Of a stretch of DNA of 64,000 nt, positions 7,663-15,963 are shown in pieces. Both the position numbers and the translations under genes were made by a program. Location of the stretch: contig JAMXLO010000137.1 in the NCBI GenBank assembly GCA_024280945.1, forward strand, positions 1-64,000, read 5' to 3'. Under the pieces are notes generated by a model, which worked only from the letters and a program-made list of their open reading frames with translations, had not been told where the DNA came from and searched no databases. The stretch's first letter is position 1. Each line of letters starts with the position of its first letter. This DNA comes from Acetobacteraceae bacterium. Lineage in GTDB: Bacteria > Pseudomonadota > Alphaproteobacteria > Acetobacterales > Acetobacteraceae.

Positions 7663-8817
7663 TCACGCTCCAGAACTGATTGGCACGGCAGTGCCGTTGC
7701 GGAGGATATGCGAGCACTCCAGCCGGCGGGCCTCGGCGATCGGGTCGCGTTCCGCGCCGAGACCGGCGATGGTGGCATAGCCCAGACGCCGCATGCGTGC
7801 AGCCTCGTCCTGGTCCGCACCCTGCGGCACATAGAGCCGCTGCCGGGCCGCGCGCGGTGGAACGGTGCGCAACACGGCGTCGGGAAACAATGTCAGCCCG
7901 GTCGCGGGCTCGGCCTCGCCGCAGACATATCGTCCGCCCCGCCCCAACTCTTCATGCCGGCCTGGGGCATAGATCGTGACCGAGACGCCTGTCTCATAGC
8001 GGAAGCCGCGGAACTCCACCGGATCGATCGTGAGGCGTAAAGTAGGCGCCCTTGCCCGGACGGCAGCAACTGCCGCGGCGAGCCGGTCCGCCAGGTCACG
8101 TCCCGCGGGTGGCAGCGGGGCGGCCGCCAAAGCCAGTAATGCCCGGTCCGCCGGACCTGCCGCCAGGAGCAGTTCGGTCAAGGTGGGCGCCAGCCTGCCG
8201 GCATTGCGCTCTACCGAGGCCGCATCCTTCCGATCCAGCGCACGTGCGAGCGCGGTCCTCTCCTGGCCGAGTACGCCGGCATCGTCCAGCAGCATTGGAA
8301 CCAATGTAGGAAGAGTCAGGTCGAAGCTGGTCCGGGTAAGCCCGACAGCGGCCAGCGCCTCCGCTCCAACCAACACAATCTCGGCATCCGCGGCGGGATT
8401 GTCGCAACCAATCAGTTCGATCCCGGCCTGGGCGACTTGGCGGTCGGGCGCGAGCTGGCTACCGCGCACGCGCAGGCACTGCCCGGCATACGACAGCCGC
8501 AGCGGTCGCGGCGCCTGGACCAGCCGTGTGGTGGCGATGCGCGCGACCTGAGGCGTTGTGTCGGCGCGGAGCCCCATCATCCGCTGGCTTTCGGGGTCCA
8601 TGAGCCGGAAGGTCTGCTCGGCCACGGCCGCACCGGACCCGGCGAGGAGGCTGTCCTCGAACTCCAGCAGCGGCGGCTTTACCCGCTGGTAGCCGTGCGC
8701 CGCGAACACCTCCATCAGCGCTTCCACAGATGCGGCTTCGGTCTCTGCCTCGGGCGGCAGCAGGTCACGCAGGCCCGCCGGCAGCAGCGCGGGATGGTTG
8801 GGCACATCGTCGCTCAT
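7663..8817 (-). CDS. hisZ: ATP phosphoribosyltransferase regulatory subunit
   Basis: A histidyl-tRNA-synthetase-like protein that forms the active first enzyme of histidine synthesis together with short-form HisG. The 384 residues include class II synthetase motifs (LPAGLRDLLPPEA, the motif-2 region MGLRADTTPQVARI, and a C-terminal LGRGGRYV-type segment). No anticodon-binding domain follows, which separates HisZ from HisS. It is the first gene of the hisZ-purA-pseudokinase-membrane-protein unit and is divergent from the MBOAT gene with an 85-bp gap. The hisG gene is not in this window. Confidence 0.92.
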   Translation of the reverse strand: MSDDVPNHPALLPAGLRDLLPPEAETEAASVEALMEVFAAHGYQRVKPPLLEFEDSLLAGSGAAVAEQTFRLMDPESQRMMGLRADTTPQVARIATTRLVQAPRPLRLSYAGQCLRVRGSQLAPDRQVAQAGIELIGCDNPAADAEIVLVGAEALAAVGLTRTSFDLTLPTLVPMLLDDAGVLGQERTALARALDRKDAASVERNAGRLAPTLTELLLAAGPADRALLALAAAPLPPAGRDLADRLAAAVAAVRARAPTLRLTIDPVEFRGFRYETGVSVTIYAPGRHEELGRGGRYVCGEAEPATGLTLFPDAVLRTVPPRAARQRLYVPQGADQDEAARMRRLGYATIAGLGAERDPIAEARRLECSHILRNGTAVPISSGA

Positions 8818-8902
8818 GTCGCTTCCAGCTATCAGCTATCGTGGCCCTGCGGAACAGACCTTTACCCTTGGTTATGCCAGCGGCGGCACAATCCGTCGCG
8901 GT

Positions 8903-10342
8903 ATGCTGTTCAACTCGCCAGCATTCATCCTGGGTTTTCTGCCCATCTCGCTGGTCGGTTTCTTTACGGCAGGCCGGCTTGGCGGAACCGTCTGGGCGCT
9001 GCGGTGGCTGGTTCTGATGGGCCTGCTCTTCTATGGCTGGTCCAACCCGGCTCTCGTCCTGCTGCTGGGGGCGTCAATTCTCGTCAACCACCTATTGGCC
9101 GACCGGATTGCGCGACGCTCCTGCCGCTGGTGGCTGATCGGTGGCGTTACCGCGAACCTGGCACTGCTGGCATGGTTCAAATACGCCAACTTCTTCGTCC
9201 ATGACGTGCTGAGGCTACCTGCGGTGGAATTCAATATCGTCCTGCCGCTGGCCATCAGCTTCTTCACCTTTCAGCAGATCAGCTATCTGGTCGAGACCAG
9301 TCGTGGTGAAGGCGATCGCCCACGCCTACTGCCATACGCCGCCTTCGTTGCTTTCTTTCCGTATCTGATCGCGGGCCCGATCGTCCGGCAACGTGAGGTC
9401 ATACCGCAACTGCTGGCGACCGATCTTGCGGTGCCGCGGACCGAATCAATTGCCGATGGCATGACCATCTTTATCCTCGGCATGGCCAAGAAGGTGGTGC
9501 TGGCCGACACGTTCGCTCACTACGCCGATGTTGGCTTTGCTGCCGCCGACCGAGGCACGTCGCTGACTTTCGTCGAAGCATGGTTCGCGGTCGCCTCCTA
9601 TGCGCTGCAAATCTATTTCGACTTCTCCGGCTACTCCGACATGGCGATCGGCCTGGCGCGCATGCTGAACGTGCGCCTCCCCATCAACTTTGCATCGCCG
9701 TACAAGGCGACGAGTATCACCGAGTTCTGGCGCTGCTGGCACATCACGCTCAGCAGGTTCCTGCGTGACCATTTCTATATCGTCCTGGGAGGCAACCGAC
9801 GTGGTGCGCTGCGTCGCAACGCAAACCTCATGACGACGATGCTGCTGGGCGGGTTGTGGCATGGGGCGGCGTGGAACTTCGTTCTGTGGGGCGGCCTGCA
9901 CGGGCTGTTCCTGTTGCTGCACCGGGTTTACCCCTGGCGCGTCCCGGTATTCGCTGGCCGCACGCTGACCCTGCTCGCCGTCTTGGTTGCCTGGGTGCCG
10001 TTTCGTGCCTCAGGTATCGATGCCACACTTGCCATGTTCCGCGGCATGGCGGGGCTGAACGGGATCGCTCTGCCACAGATGATCGTGCACGCATTCCCGC
10101 CTTTAGCCATCATCGCGACCGCTGTCCCGGCCCTGCCCTCACTGGGCGATGGGCGCACGCTCAGCTTCCCCGAGGTCACGGCCTGCCTGATTCTTGGCTG
10201 GGTGGTTGTCCTTGCGCTGCCCCCGGTGCACGAGTTGTCGCAACGGACGCGCGGTTGGACGCTTACTGCGAGTTTCGCGTTCACTGTACAGGCGCTGTTC
10301 TTCGCCCCCAACGCCACTCCTTTTCTCTACTTCCAGTTCTGA
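8903..10342 (+). CDS. MBOAT family O-acyltransferase (AlgI/DltB-like)
   Basis: A polytopic membrane protein of 479 residues that moves acyl groups, usually acetyl, across the membrane for O-acetylation of an exported glycan or similar polymer. It has the family's opening MLFNSPAFILGF, the segment FDFSGYSDMAIG, WRCWHITLSRFLRDH, and the catalytic-His region GGLWHGAAWNF. The frame opens further upstream over hisZ, so the ATG at 8903 was chosen by homology. Its stop overlaps the next gene's start by one base (TGATG), as in the algI/algJ-type pairing of an MBOAT with an SGNH-like partner. The substrate is not evident from neighbours. Confidence 0.9.
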   Translation: MLFNSPAFILGFLPISLVGFFTAGRLGGTVWALRWLVLMGLLFYGWSNPALVLLLGASILVNHLLADRIARRSCRWWLIGGVTANLALLAWFKYANFFVHDVLRLPAVEFNIVLPLAISFFTFQQISYLVETSRGEGDRPRLLPYAAFVAFFPYLIAGPIVRQREVIPQLLATDLAVPRTESIADGMTIFILGMAKKVVLADTFAHYADVGFAAADRGTSLTFVEAWFAVASYALQIYFDFSGYSDMAIGLARMLNVRLPINFASPYKATSITEFWRCWHITLSRFLRDHFYIVLGGNRRGALRRNANLMTTMLLGGLWHGAAWNFVLWGGLHGLFLLLHRVYPWRVPVFAGRTLTLLAVLVAWVPFRASGIDATLAMFRGMAGLNGIALPQMIVHAFPPLAIIATAVPALPSLGDGRTLSFPEVTACLILGWVVVLALPPVHELSQRTRGWTLTASFAFTVQALFFAPNATPFLYFQF

Positions 10343-11394
10343 TGACAAGATCTCGTGTCACCGCAAGCCAGGCGAAGCAATCGTCATCGAGATGGCTCAT
10401 CCACAGCTGCCTCGCGTCGCTCCTGTCTTATGCTCTGGCATTTGGCTTGCTGTTCGATCGCCCGCTCGCATTCGGCCTTCTTCGCGCGCAGATCGACACG
10501 AAGCTGGAGCACGCGGCAATGATCGAGGTGCCGAAGCTGGTGATCCTCGCCGGCTCCAATGGACCCTATTCGCACCGCTGCGAGATCATTGAACCACTAC
10601 TCCGCATGCGTTGCGTCAACGGCGGCGTCGCGGTTGGGATAGGTCTCGACTACCTGTTTGCACGCTGGCAATCATACCTGCATCGGGGCGATATCGTTTA
10701 TATGCCGATGGAGGAAGCGCAGTACGTTCGCACACGGGCTGCCACTGATGTAGGACCCGACGCGGCGATCATGTTCCGCCATGATTGGCGCACTCTGGCT
10801 GCCTTGTCACCGGACAGATGGTTCGCGGGACTGTTCGCATTCGACCTGCGGTTCGCGCTCATGGCGCCGACAGAAGCTTTCTTGCAGATGGCTCACTTCC
10901 GCGACCCCCGTCCCGACGTCACCGGCACGATGAATACCTGGGGCGACCATGTCGGCCATACCGCTGAACGCGCGACGCCTAACCAGGCGATCGTCGCCTC
11001 GCTCCCTCGCGGCCATGCCGAAGCCGAGCAGATCAGGTCTGGCTATGGCACATCGTTGATTGTCTCATTCGTTCACTGGGCCAACGCGCACGGCGTACGG
11101 GTCATTGGCGGCCTTCCCACGGAATTTGCCGATCATCCGATGCCAGAGGCAACTCAAGAGGCGATTCAGTCCGTATATCTCACCAACGGCGCCGACTTCG
11201 TCGTCTTGCCGAACTTCAGCCGCTATCCGCGCTCGGCTTTCTTCGATAGCGGCGACCACCTGAACGAGGCGTGGCAGGCCGTGCATTCGAGGCTGCTCGC
11301 CGAGCAGCTCCGATCGCATCGCGCGCCCATTGCAGCAGCTCATCCTGACGATCCAACAGATCGTCCGGCACCACGTAATACGCCGACAGACTGA
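10342..11394 (+). CDS. SGNH-hydrolase-like partner protein of the MBOAT acyltransferase
   Basis: This 350-residue protein has an N-terminal signal anchor (about residues 20-45) and a periplasmic domain. The nucleophile-type segment is LVILAGSN (S72), and the C-terminal element FFDSGDHLNEAW holds the Asp and His of an SGNH-type triad (D302 or D305, H306). It starts inside the MBOAT stop codon. In algX/algJ and dltD-type systems such proteins pass the acyl group from the MBOAT protein to the polymer, and that is the inferred role. Its last 179 bases, including the codons for the C-terminal Asp/His motif, overlap the convergent tfoX gene. Confidence 0.7.
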   Translation: MTRSRVTASQAKQSSSRWLIHSCLASLLSYALAFGLLFDRPLAFGLLRAQIDTKLEHAAMIEVPKLVILAGSNGPYSHRCEIIEPLLRMRCVNGGVAVGIGLDYLFARWQSYLHRGDIVYMPMEEAQYVRTRAATDVGPDAAIMFRHDWRTLAALSPDRWFAGLFAFDLRFALMAPTEAFLQMAHFRDPRPDVTGTMNTWGDHVGHTAERATPNQAIVASLPRGHAEAEQIRSGYGTSLIVSFVHWANAHGVRVIGGLPTEFADHPMPEATQEAIQSVYLTNGADFVVLPNFSRYPRSAFFDSGDHLNEAWQAVHSRLLAEQLRSHRAPIAAAHPDDPTDRPAPRNTPTD

Positions 11395-11617
11395 CTTCCT
11401 GACCGCCGCGCATGTAGCTGAACGGTCGGCTGCCCGCGCGCTCGAAGCGTGAACGCGTTGCACTGTCTACGCGCAGATACATCGTGTCACGCACCAGCAG
11501 CCCAAACATGGCGCCGCCATAGAACAGTCCAACGCCGCTGAACATTTTCCGCGGCAATGGATCCAGCGGATGCAGCAGATCCAGGATGAGATCCTGATAT
11601 TCCTGACTGACAGCCAT
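11216..11617 (-). CDS. TfoX/Sxy N-terminal-domain protein
   Basis: This 133-residue protein has the TfoX N-terminal domain: the start EYQDLILDLLHPLDPLPRKMFSGVGLFYGG, then MFGLLVRDTMYLRVD, and Tyr-Val-Pro-Asp further on. The tail after about residue 108 is basic and low-complexity. It lies 3 bases after serA on the same strand and probably belongs to the serC-serA transcript. The whole 3' half is antisense to the SGNH-like gene. TfoX N-domain proteins outside gamma-proteobacteria have no settled function, so a role in competence should not be assumed. Confidence 0.8.
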   Translation of the reverse strand: MAVSQEYQDLILDLLHPLDPLPRKMFSGVGLFYGGAMFGLLVRDTMYLRVDSATRSRFERAGSRPFSYMRGGQEVSLSAYYVVPDDLLDRQDELLQWARDAIGAARRAASNARPATPRSGGRRYRRKPSADSG

Positions 11618-11620
11618 TGC

Positions 11621-13207
11621 TCAGAAAGCCAACGAGGTCGCCTGCACCACCAACGGCAGGGTGCGCACCATTGCCAGGACGTCCTCCGGCACTTTCTCGT
11701 CCACCGACACGAGGCAGATCGCGTCGCCGCCCTGGCTGGCGCGCCCAAGGTGGAACGTCGCGATGTTGATCCCGGCACCGGCCAGCGTCGCGCCGAAGCG
11801 GCCGATGAATCCTGGCTTGTCCTGATTGGTCACGTACAGCATGTGCGGAGCGAAATCCGCTTCGACCTTGATGCCCTTGATCTCGACAATGCGCGGACGC
11901 GAGCCGGCGAACAGCGTACCCGCAACCGAACGTGTCAGCTGTTCGGTCTCAACCGTAACGCGGACCAGCGTCTGATACTCGCTGTCGCGATCGTGGATCG
12001 TCTCGGCAACGTCGATGCCATGCTCACGTGCGGCAACCGGCGCGTTCACCATGTTGATGCCGACCATCACCGGCGTCATCAGGCCTGCCAGAACTGCGGC
12101 GGTCAGTGGGCGCGTGTTCAGCGCCGCCGCATGACCTTCGTATTCCACCAATACCCGGTGCATAACGCCTTCCCGCGCCTGGGTAAGCTGCCCAGCGAAG
12201 GCGCCCAGGAGCCGGCACAATTCCATATAGGGTTTCAGCCGCGGCGCATCTTCGGCTGAAACCGAAGGCATATTGATCGCGTTCGCCACCGCGCCGGTCA
12301 GCAGGAAATCACTCATCTGCTCGGCGACCTGCAGTGCGACGTTCTCCTGCGCTTCCGCCGTTGCCGCGCCGACATGCGGCGTGCAGACCACGTTCTCCAG
12401 TTCGAACAATGGAGATTGCGTCGCAGGCTCGGTCTCGAACACGTCAAGCGCCGCGCCGGCCACATGGCCGGACTTCATCGCTTCGGCCAGTGCCAGTTCG
12501 TCCAACAAACCGCCACGTGCGCAGTTGATGATGCGGACCCCAGGCTTCGTCTTCGCGAGTGCCTCGCGCGACAGCAGATTGCGTGTCGCATCGATCAGCG
12601 GTGTGTGCAGCGTGATCAGATCGGCACGCGCCAGCAGGTCGTCGAGCTCCGCTTTCTCCACTCCAAGCTCCAGCGCACGCTTCTCACTCAGGAACGGGTC
12701 ATAGGCGAGCACGCGCATTTTCAGTCCGATGGCGCGATCAGCGACGATCGAGCCGATATTGCCGCAGCCGATCAGGCCGAGCGTCTTGCCGCTCAGTTCC
12801 ACGCCCATAAACCGGTTCTTTTCCCACTTCCCTGCCTTGGTGGACGCCGACGCTTCCGGAATCTGCCGCGCCAGCGCGCACATCATTGCGATGGCATGCT
12901 CGGCTGTGGTGATGGCGTTGCCGTGCGGCGTGTTCATGACCACGATCCCGCGCGCTGTTGCCGAGCGCACGTCCACATTATCAACGCCAATGCCGGCACG
13001 ACCTACAACCTTGAGATTGGTCGCCACATCGAGCAGTTCGCGCGTCACCTTGGTCGCCGAACGGATCGCCAGCCCGTCATAAGGCGCGATGATGCTGCGG
13101 AGCTCGGGCGGCGACAGTCCGGGCTTTAGGTCCACCTCGATGCCACGACGTCGGAAGATGTCGATCGCCGCAGGCGATAGTTTGTCGCTGATCAGAACTC
13201 TCGGCAT
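11621..13207 (-). CDS. serA: D-3-phosphoglycerate dehydrogenase
   Basis: It oxidises 3-phosphoglycerate with NAD+, the first step of serine synthesis. The 528-residue long-form enzyme has an N-terminal substrate domain, a NAD-binding core (TLGLIGCGNIGSIVADRA), the catalytic Arg/Glu/His region (INCARGGLLDE, VCTPHVGAATAEAQENVA), an intervening domain, and a C-terminal ACT domain (about residues 455-528, NQDKPGFIGRFGATLAGAGINIATF in segments). The ATG at 13207 gives the family N-terminus MPRVLISDKLS. An in-frame ATG at 13237 has a stronger ribosome site, but that site lies inside a hairpin arm. It follows serC in the same direction. Confidence 0.95.
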   Translation of the reverse strand: MPRVLISDKLSPAAIDIFRRRGIEVDLKPGLSPPELRSIIAPYDGLAIRSATKVTRELLDVATNLKVVGRAGIGVDNVDVRSATARGIVVMNTPHGNAITTAEHAIAMMCALARQIPEASASTKAGKWEKNRFMGVELSGKTLGLIGCGNIGSIVADRAIGLKMRVLAYDPFLSEKRALELGVEKAELDDLLARADLITLHTPLIDATRNLLSREALAKTKPGVRIINCARGGLLDELALAEAMKSGHVAGAALDVFETEPATQSPLFELENVVCTPHVGAATAEAQENVALQVAEQMSDFLLTGAVANAINMPSVSAEDAPRLKPYMELCRLLGAFAGQLTQAREGVMHRVLVEYEGHAAALNTRPLTAAVLAGLMTPVMVGINMVNAPVAAREHGIDVAETIHDRDSEYQTLVRVTVETEQLTRSVAGTLFAGSRPRIVEIKGIKVEADFAPHMLYVTNQDKPGFIGRFGATLAGAGINIATFHLGRASQGGDAICLVSVDEKVPEDVLAMVRTLPLVVQATSLAF

Positions 13208-13242
13208 GCGAACTCTCGCTCTGCAAATCACACGCATGATTT

Positions 13243-13263
13243 CCCCTCCCGTTGCGGGAGGGG
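13243..13263. repeat. GC-rich hairpin between serC and serA
   Basis: Arms CCCCTCCCG (13243-13251) and CGGGAGGGG (13255-13263) are separated by TTG and directly abut the serC stop codon. It resembles the dispersed intergenic palindromes common in GC-rich proteobacteria. It may stabilise the serC message or reduce serA expression. No second full copy was seen in this window. Confidence 0.7.
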
Positions 13264-14403
13264 TTAGGGGGAGGGGGCCTCCTTGAGCGTCTCCGCACGC
13301 GCCCACTCCAACCAAGGCAACAAGGCCTGGATGTCAGCGGTCTCAACAGTCGCGCCACCCCAGATGCGCAGCCCCGGCGGTGCGTCGCGATACGCCCCGA
13401 TGTCGTGGGCGGCGCCTTCTTTCTCCAGCAGTGCCGCCATCGGCTTCGCCAGTTCCGGCATAGTCAGCTTCAGGCAGATCGACGTGCACGACCGCGTCAT
13501 CGGGTCCTCGGCAAGGAAATCAACCCAGTCCGTGCGTCCCGCCCAATTGGAAACAGCGCTCAAATTCGCTTCAGAACGAGCAAGCAGCCCGTCAAGTCCG
13601 CCGACCGACTCGGCCCAGCGCAGTCCATCGAGCGCATCCTCGACACACAGCATCGACGGCGTGTTGATCGTCTCGCCTTTGAAGATGCCCTCGATCAACT
13701 TACCGCCCGAGGTCAACCGAAAGATCTTGGGCAAAGGCCAAGCCGGTCTATATGAGAGCAGCCGTTCAACCGCCCGCGGCGACAATGCCAGCATGCCGTG
13801 TGCCGCCTCTCCGCCCAGAACCTTCTGCCAGGACCACGTGACGACATCGAGCCGGTCCCATGCCAGCCGCATTGCGAACGCAGCCGAGGTGGCGTCACAA
13901 ATCGTCAGTCCCTGCCGATCACGCGCGATCCAGTCGCCATGTGGCACCCGCACCCCCGACGTCGTGCCATTCCACGGAAACACCACGTCGCGGCTGAAAT
14001 CCACTGCGGCGAAGTCAGGCAGCCTGCCATACGGTGCCGCAAGCACGCGGGCATCGGACAGCCGCAGCTGCTTGACCACGTCTGTCGCCCATCCCTCGCC
14101 GAAGCTCTCGAACGCCAGCACATCGACACCACGTGCACCCAACAATGACCACAGCGCCATCTCGACCGCGCCGGTATCCGAGGCAGGCACAATCCCCAGT
14201 CGCCAGTCAGGCGGCACGCCGAGAATGGTGCGTGACCGCTCGATCACCTCGGCCAGCCGCGCCTTTGGTGCGCTGGCACGATGGCTGCGCCCCAGTATGG
14301 CGCCCGACAGTGCGTCCAGCGTGAAGCCGGGACGTTTGGCGCAAGGACCTGAGGAAAAATTGGCGTTGCCCGGACGCACGTCCGGCCGCGGTACATTCGC
14401 CAT
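13264..14403 (-). CDS. serC: Phosphoserine aminotransferase
   Basis: This PLP enzyme converts 3-phosphohydroxypyruvate to phosphoserine, the second step of serine synthesis. The 379-residue alphaproteobacterial-type protein has [12 protein letters not shown] at the N-terminus, the PLP-lysine motif [14 protein letters not shown] and [16 protein letters not shown]. It is followed by serA 56 bases downstream. Its last codons (EAPSP) and stop run up to the GC-rich hairpin. Upstream lies a perfect palindrome shared with the divergent phosphoesterase gene, a likely control site. Confidence 0.95.
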   Translation of the reverse strand: MANVPRPDVRPGNANFSSGPCAKRPGFTLDALSGAILGRSHRASAPKARLAEVIERSRTILGVPPDWRLGIVPASDTGAVEMALWSLLGARGVDVLAFESFGEGWATDVVKQLRLSDARVLAAPYGRLPDFAAVDFSRDVVFPWNGTTSGVRVPHGDWIARDRQGLTICDATSAAFAMRLAWDRLDVVTWSWQKVLGGEAAHGMLALSPRAVERLLSYRPAWPLPKIFRLTSGGKLIEGIFKGETINTPSMLCVEDALDGLRWAESVGGLDGLLARSEANLSAVSNWAGRTDWVDFLAEDPMTRSCTSICLKLTMPELAKPMAALLEKEGAAHDIGAYRDAPPGLRIWGGATVETADIQALLPWLEWARAETLKEAPSP

Positions 14404-14472
14404 CCTGCACTCTCCCTTCCAGAAGAGAAGCGCCCCGGTGGGGGGGCGTGACCCGGGCGGGGGTATAACGAG

Positions 14473-14495
14473 ATTATTGACGACCCGTCAATAAT
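14473..14495. promoter_or_regulatory. Perfect 10-bp inverted repeat, probable operator
   Basis: Arms ATTATTGACG (14473-14482) and CGTCAATAAT (14486-14495) are separated by ACC. The AT-rich palindrome stands out in GC-rich DNA, 70 bp from the serC start and 25 bp from the phosphoesterase start. Its form, a TTATTGACG half-site with its mirror, resembles TetR-family operators. No TetR gene is in the window. Confidence 0.65.
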
Positions 14496-14519
14496 TGGGC
14501 CGCTAGTTGGAGTGGATTG

Positions 14520-15479
14520 GTGACTTCAGGATTCTTGAGTGCGGATGAAGTCGATGACGCGTTGAAGCGCCGTCTGGGGCGCCTATACGCGCGTCAACGG
14601 CTGGGCATTGAGAAGGATCATGAAGCACAGAAGTTCGGCCATGGATTGACCTTCTTCCACTTCGAGAACCTGCCAATCTCTCACGCCATTATCGACTCGA
14701 TCCTGCGGGCCTCAGGCACCTATTGGCGCGGCCGTGCAAACGCTGCACGGATCAGGCTTCGCACCAACGAGGTGTACTCGCCAGCGCTACCAGATGGCTT
14801 CGATGGATTCACCATCCTGCACATCACCGATCTGCATGCCGACATGAGCGGTGCTGCGATCGCCGAGACCACCAGGCTGGTCAGTTCTCTCAGCTACGAC
14901 CTCTGCGTGCTGACCGGCGATTATCGTGGACGAACCCACGGTCCTTATCACGCATCGTTGCAGAATATGCTGCCGCTGTGTCGGAGTCTCAAAGGTGACA
15001 TCTACGGCGTCCTGGGCAACCATGACACCATCCTGATGGTCCCTGATCTCGAGCGCATGGGCGTCCGCATGCTGCTGAACGAGCATGCCATGTTCGAGCG
15101 CAACGGGTCGAAGATCTATCTTGCCGGCATCGACGATGCGCATTTCTATCGTATGGACAACATTGAGAAGGCTGCCGGGGAGATCCCGCAGGATGCTTTC
15201 TCAATTCTCCTTTCGCACACACCGGAAACCTACAGACGGGCCTCACATGCCGGGTTCGATCTGCTGCTCGCGGGGCATACGCATGGCGGCCAGATCTGTC
15301 TGCCGGGCGGCATTCCGATCTTCCTCTCGTCCGTCCTTCCGCGCCGCATGGGCAAGGGCCCATGGAAATACAACGGGATGTCTGGATACACCTCGGTCGG
15401 TGCCGGGTCCTGCGGTGTTCCCGTCCGCTTCAACTGCGCGCCCGAAGTGACGCTGCATCGCCTGCACAGAAGCGCATAG
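14520..15479 (+). CDS. Metallophosphoesterase (calcineurin-like)
   Basis: This 319-residue hydrolase has the full set of metal-binding motifs: ITDLHAD, GDYRG, GNHD, a His in ILLSHTPE, and GHTHGGQICLPGG. The last resembles the YkuE/YaeI group, which acts on lipid-linked or other phosphoesters. There is no signal peptide or clear membrane segment. GTG at 14520 is chosen because GGAG lies 8 bases upstream; a TTG at 14517 is the alternative. It is divergent from serC across the perfect palindrome and may share its control. Confidence 0.85.
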   Translation: MTSGFLSADEVDDALKRRLGRLYARQRLGIEKDHEAQKFGHGLTFFHFENLPISHAIIDSILRASGTYWRGRANAARIRLRTNEVYSPALPDGFDGFTILHITDLHADMSGAAIAETTRLVSSLSYDLCVLTGDYRGRTHGPYHASLQNMLPLCRSLKGDIYGVLGNHDTILMVPDLERMGVRMLLNEHAMFERNGSKIYLAGIDDAHFYRMDNIEKAAGEIPQDAFSILLSHTPETYRRASHAGFDLLLAGHTHGGQICLPGGIPIFLSSVLPRRMGKGPWKYNGMSGYTSVGAGSCGVPVRFNCAPEVTLHRLHRSA

Positions 15480-15491
15480 CGATCAAAAGCA

Positions 15492-15890
15492 TCATTCACG
15501 AAGCCGTCGCATCTCCGAGACCAGCCGGCCAGTGTAGCCAAATACATTCTCGGCGCGCAGGAACATGCGCGTACGGGCATGGGGATGGCGGACGAACATG
15601 AAGTCCGCTGCGAAGTCGTGTGCCGGCTGCCGAGTGGGTCACGCTTCAGGTCGTGCCCGCCGGCGGCCACCGCATTCATCCCGGCTGCGATGCCGTCCAA
15701 CAGCGTCGATTTGCCGCAGCCATTCTCGCCCGCCAGAAAGGTAATCCGTGCCGTGTACGCCAGCGTCCCCGGATCGCGCACCCGTGGCAGCGTCCACGGG
15801 AACCTGTCCCGCGCGCCTGCTGCCCAGCTCGGGGGCGGATCGCTGAGAGGAACGGCATGGCTCTGCGACCTTCTCATGACCGAGCCCCAT
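15492..15890 (-). pseudogene. Remnant of an AAA/ABC-type ATPase gene (COG3910-like), frameshifted and truncated
   Basis: On the minus strand the first part encodes a Walker A strand, FLAGENGCGKSTLLDGIA. About 45 codons later (near 15625-15635) the family-like sequence jumps to another frame. There it continues as HDFAADFMFVRHP and MFLRAENVFGYTG, then a stop at 15492. The jump corresponds to loss of one base. Intact relatives run about 235 residues and continue to the signature and Walker B motifs, which are absent here. So the gene carries both a frameshift and a 3' deletion. It sits between the phosphoesterase and nadQ genes. Confidence 0.75.
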
Positions 15891-15963
15891 CCAGCGGCCC
15901 TCAAGCGGTCAGCGACACGAATCGTCAGTGGCGCAGCGATGATCGGCGTGCGATGACGCGGCC

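Noticed and set aside
11216-11617. Natural-competence regulator
   Set aside because: Only the TfoX N-terminal domain is present and no competence genes are nearby. The position behind serA gives no support for that role.
13283-14494. 403-residue plus-strand frame rich in Ser
   Set aside because: It is the antisense shadow of serC, which carries all expected motifs.
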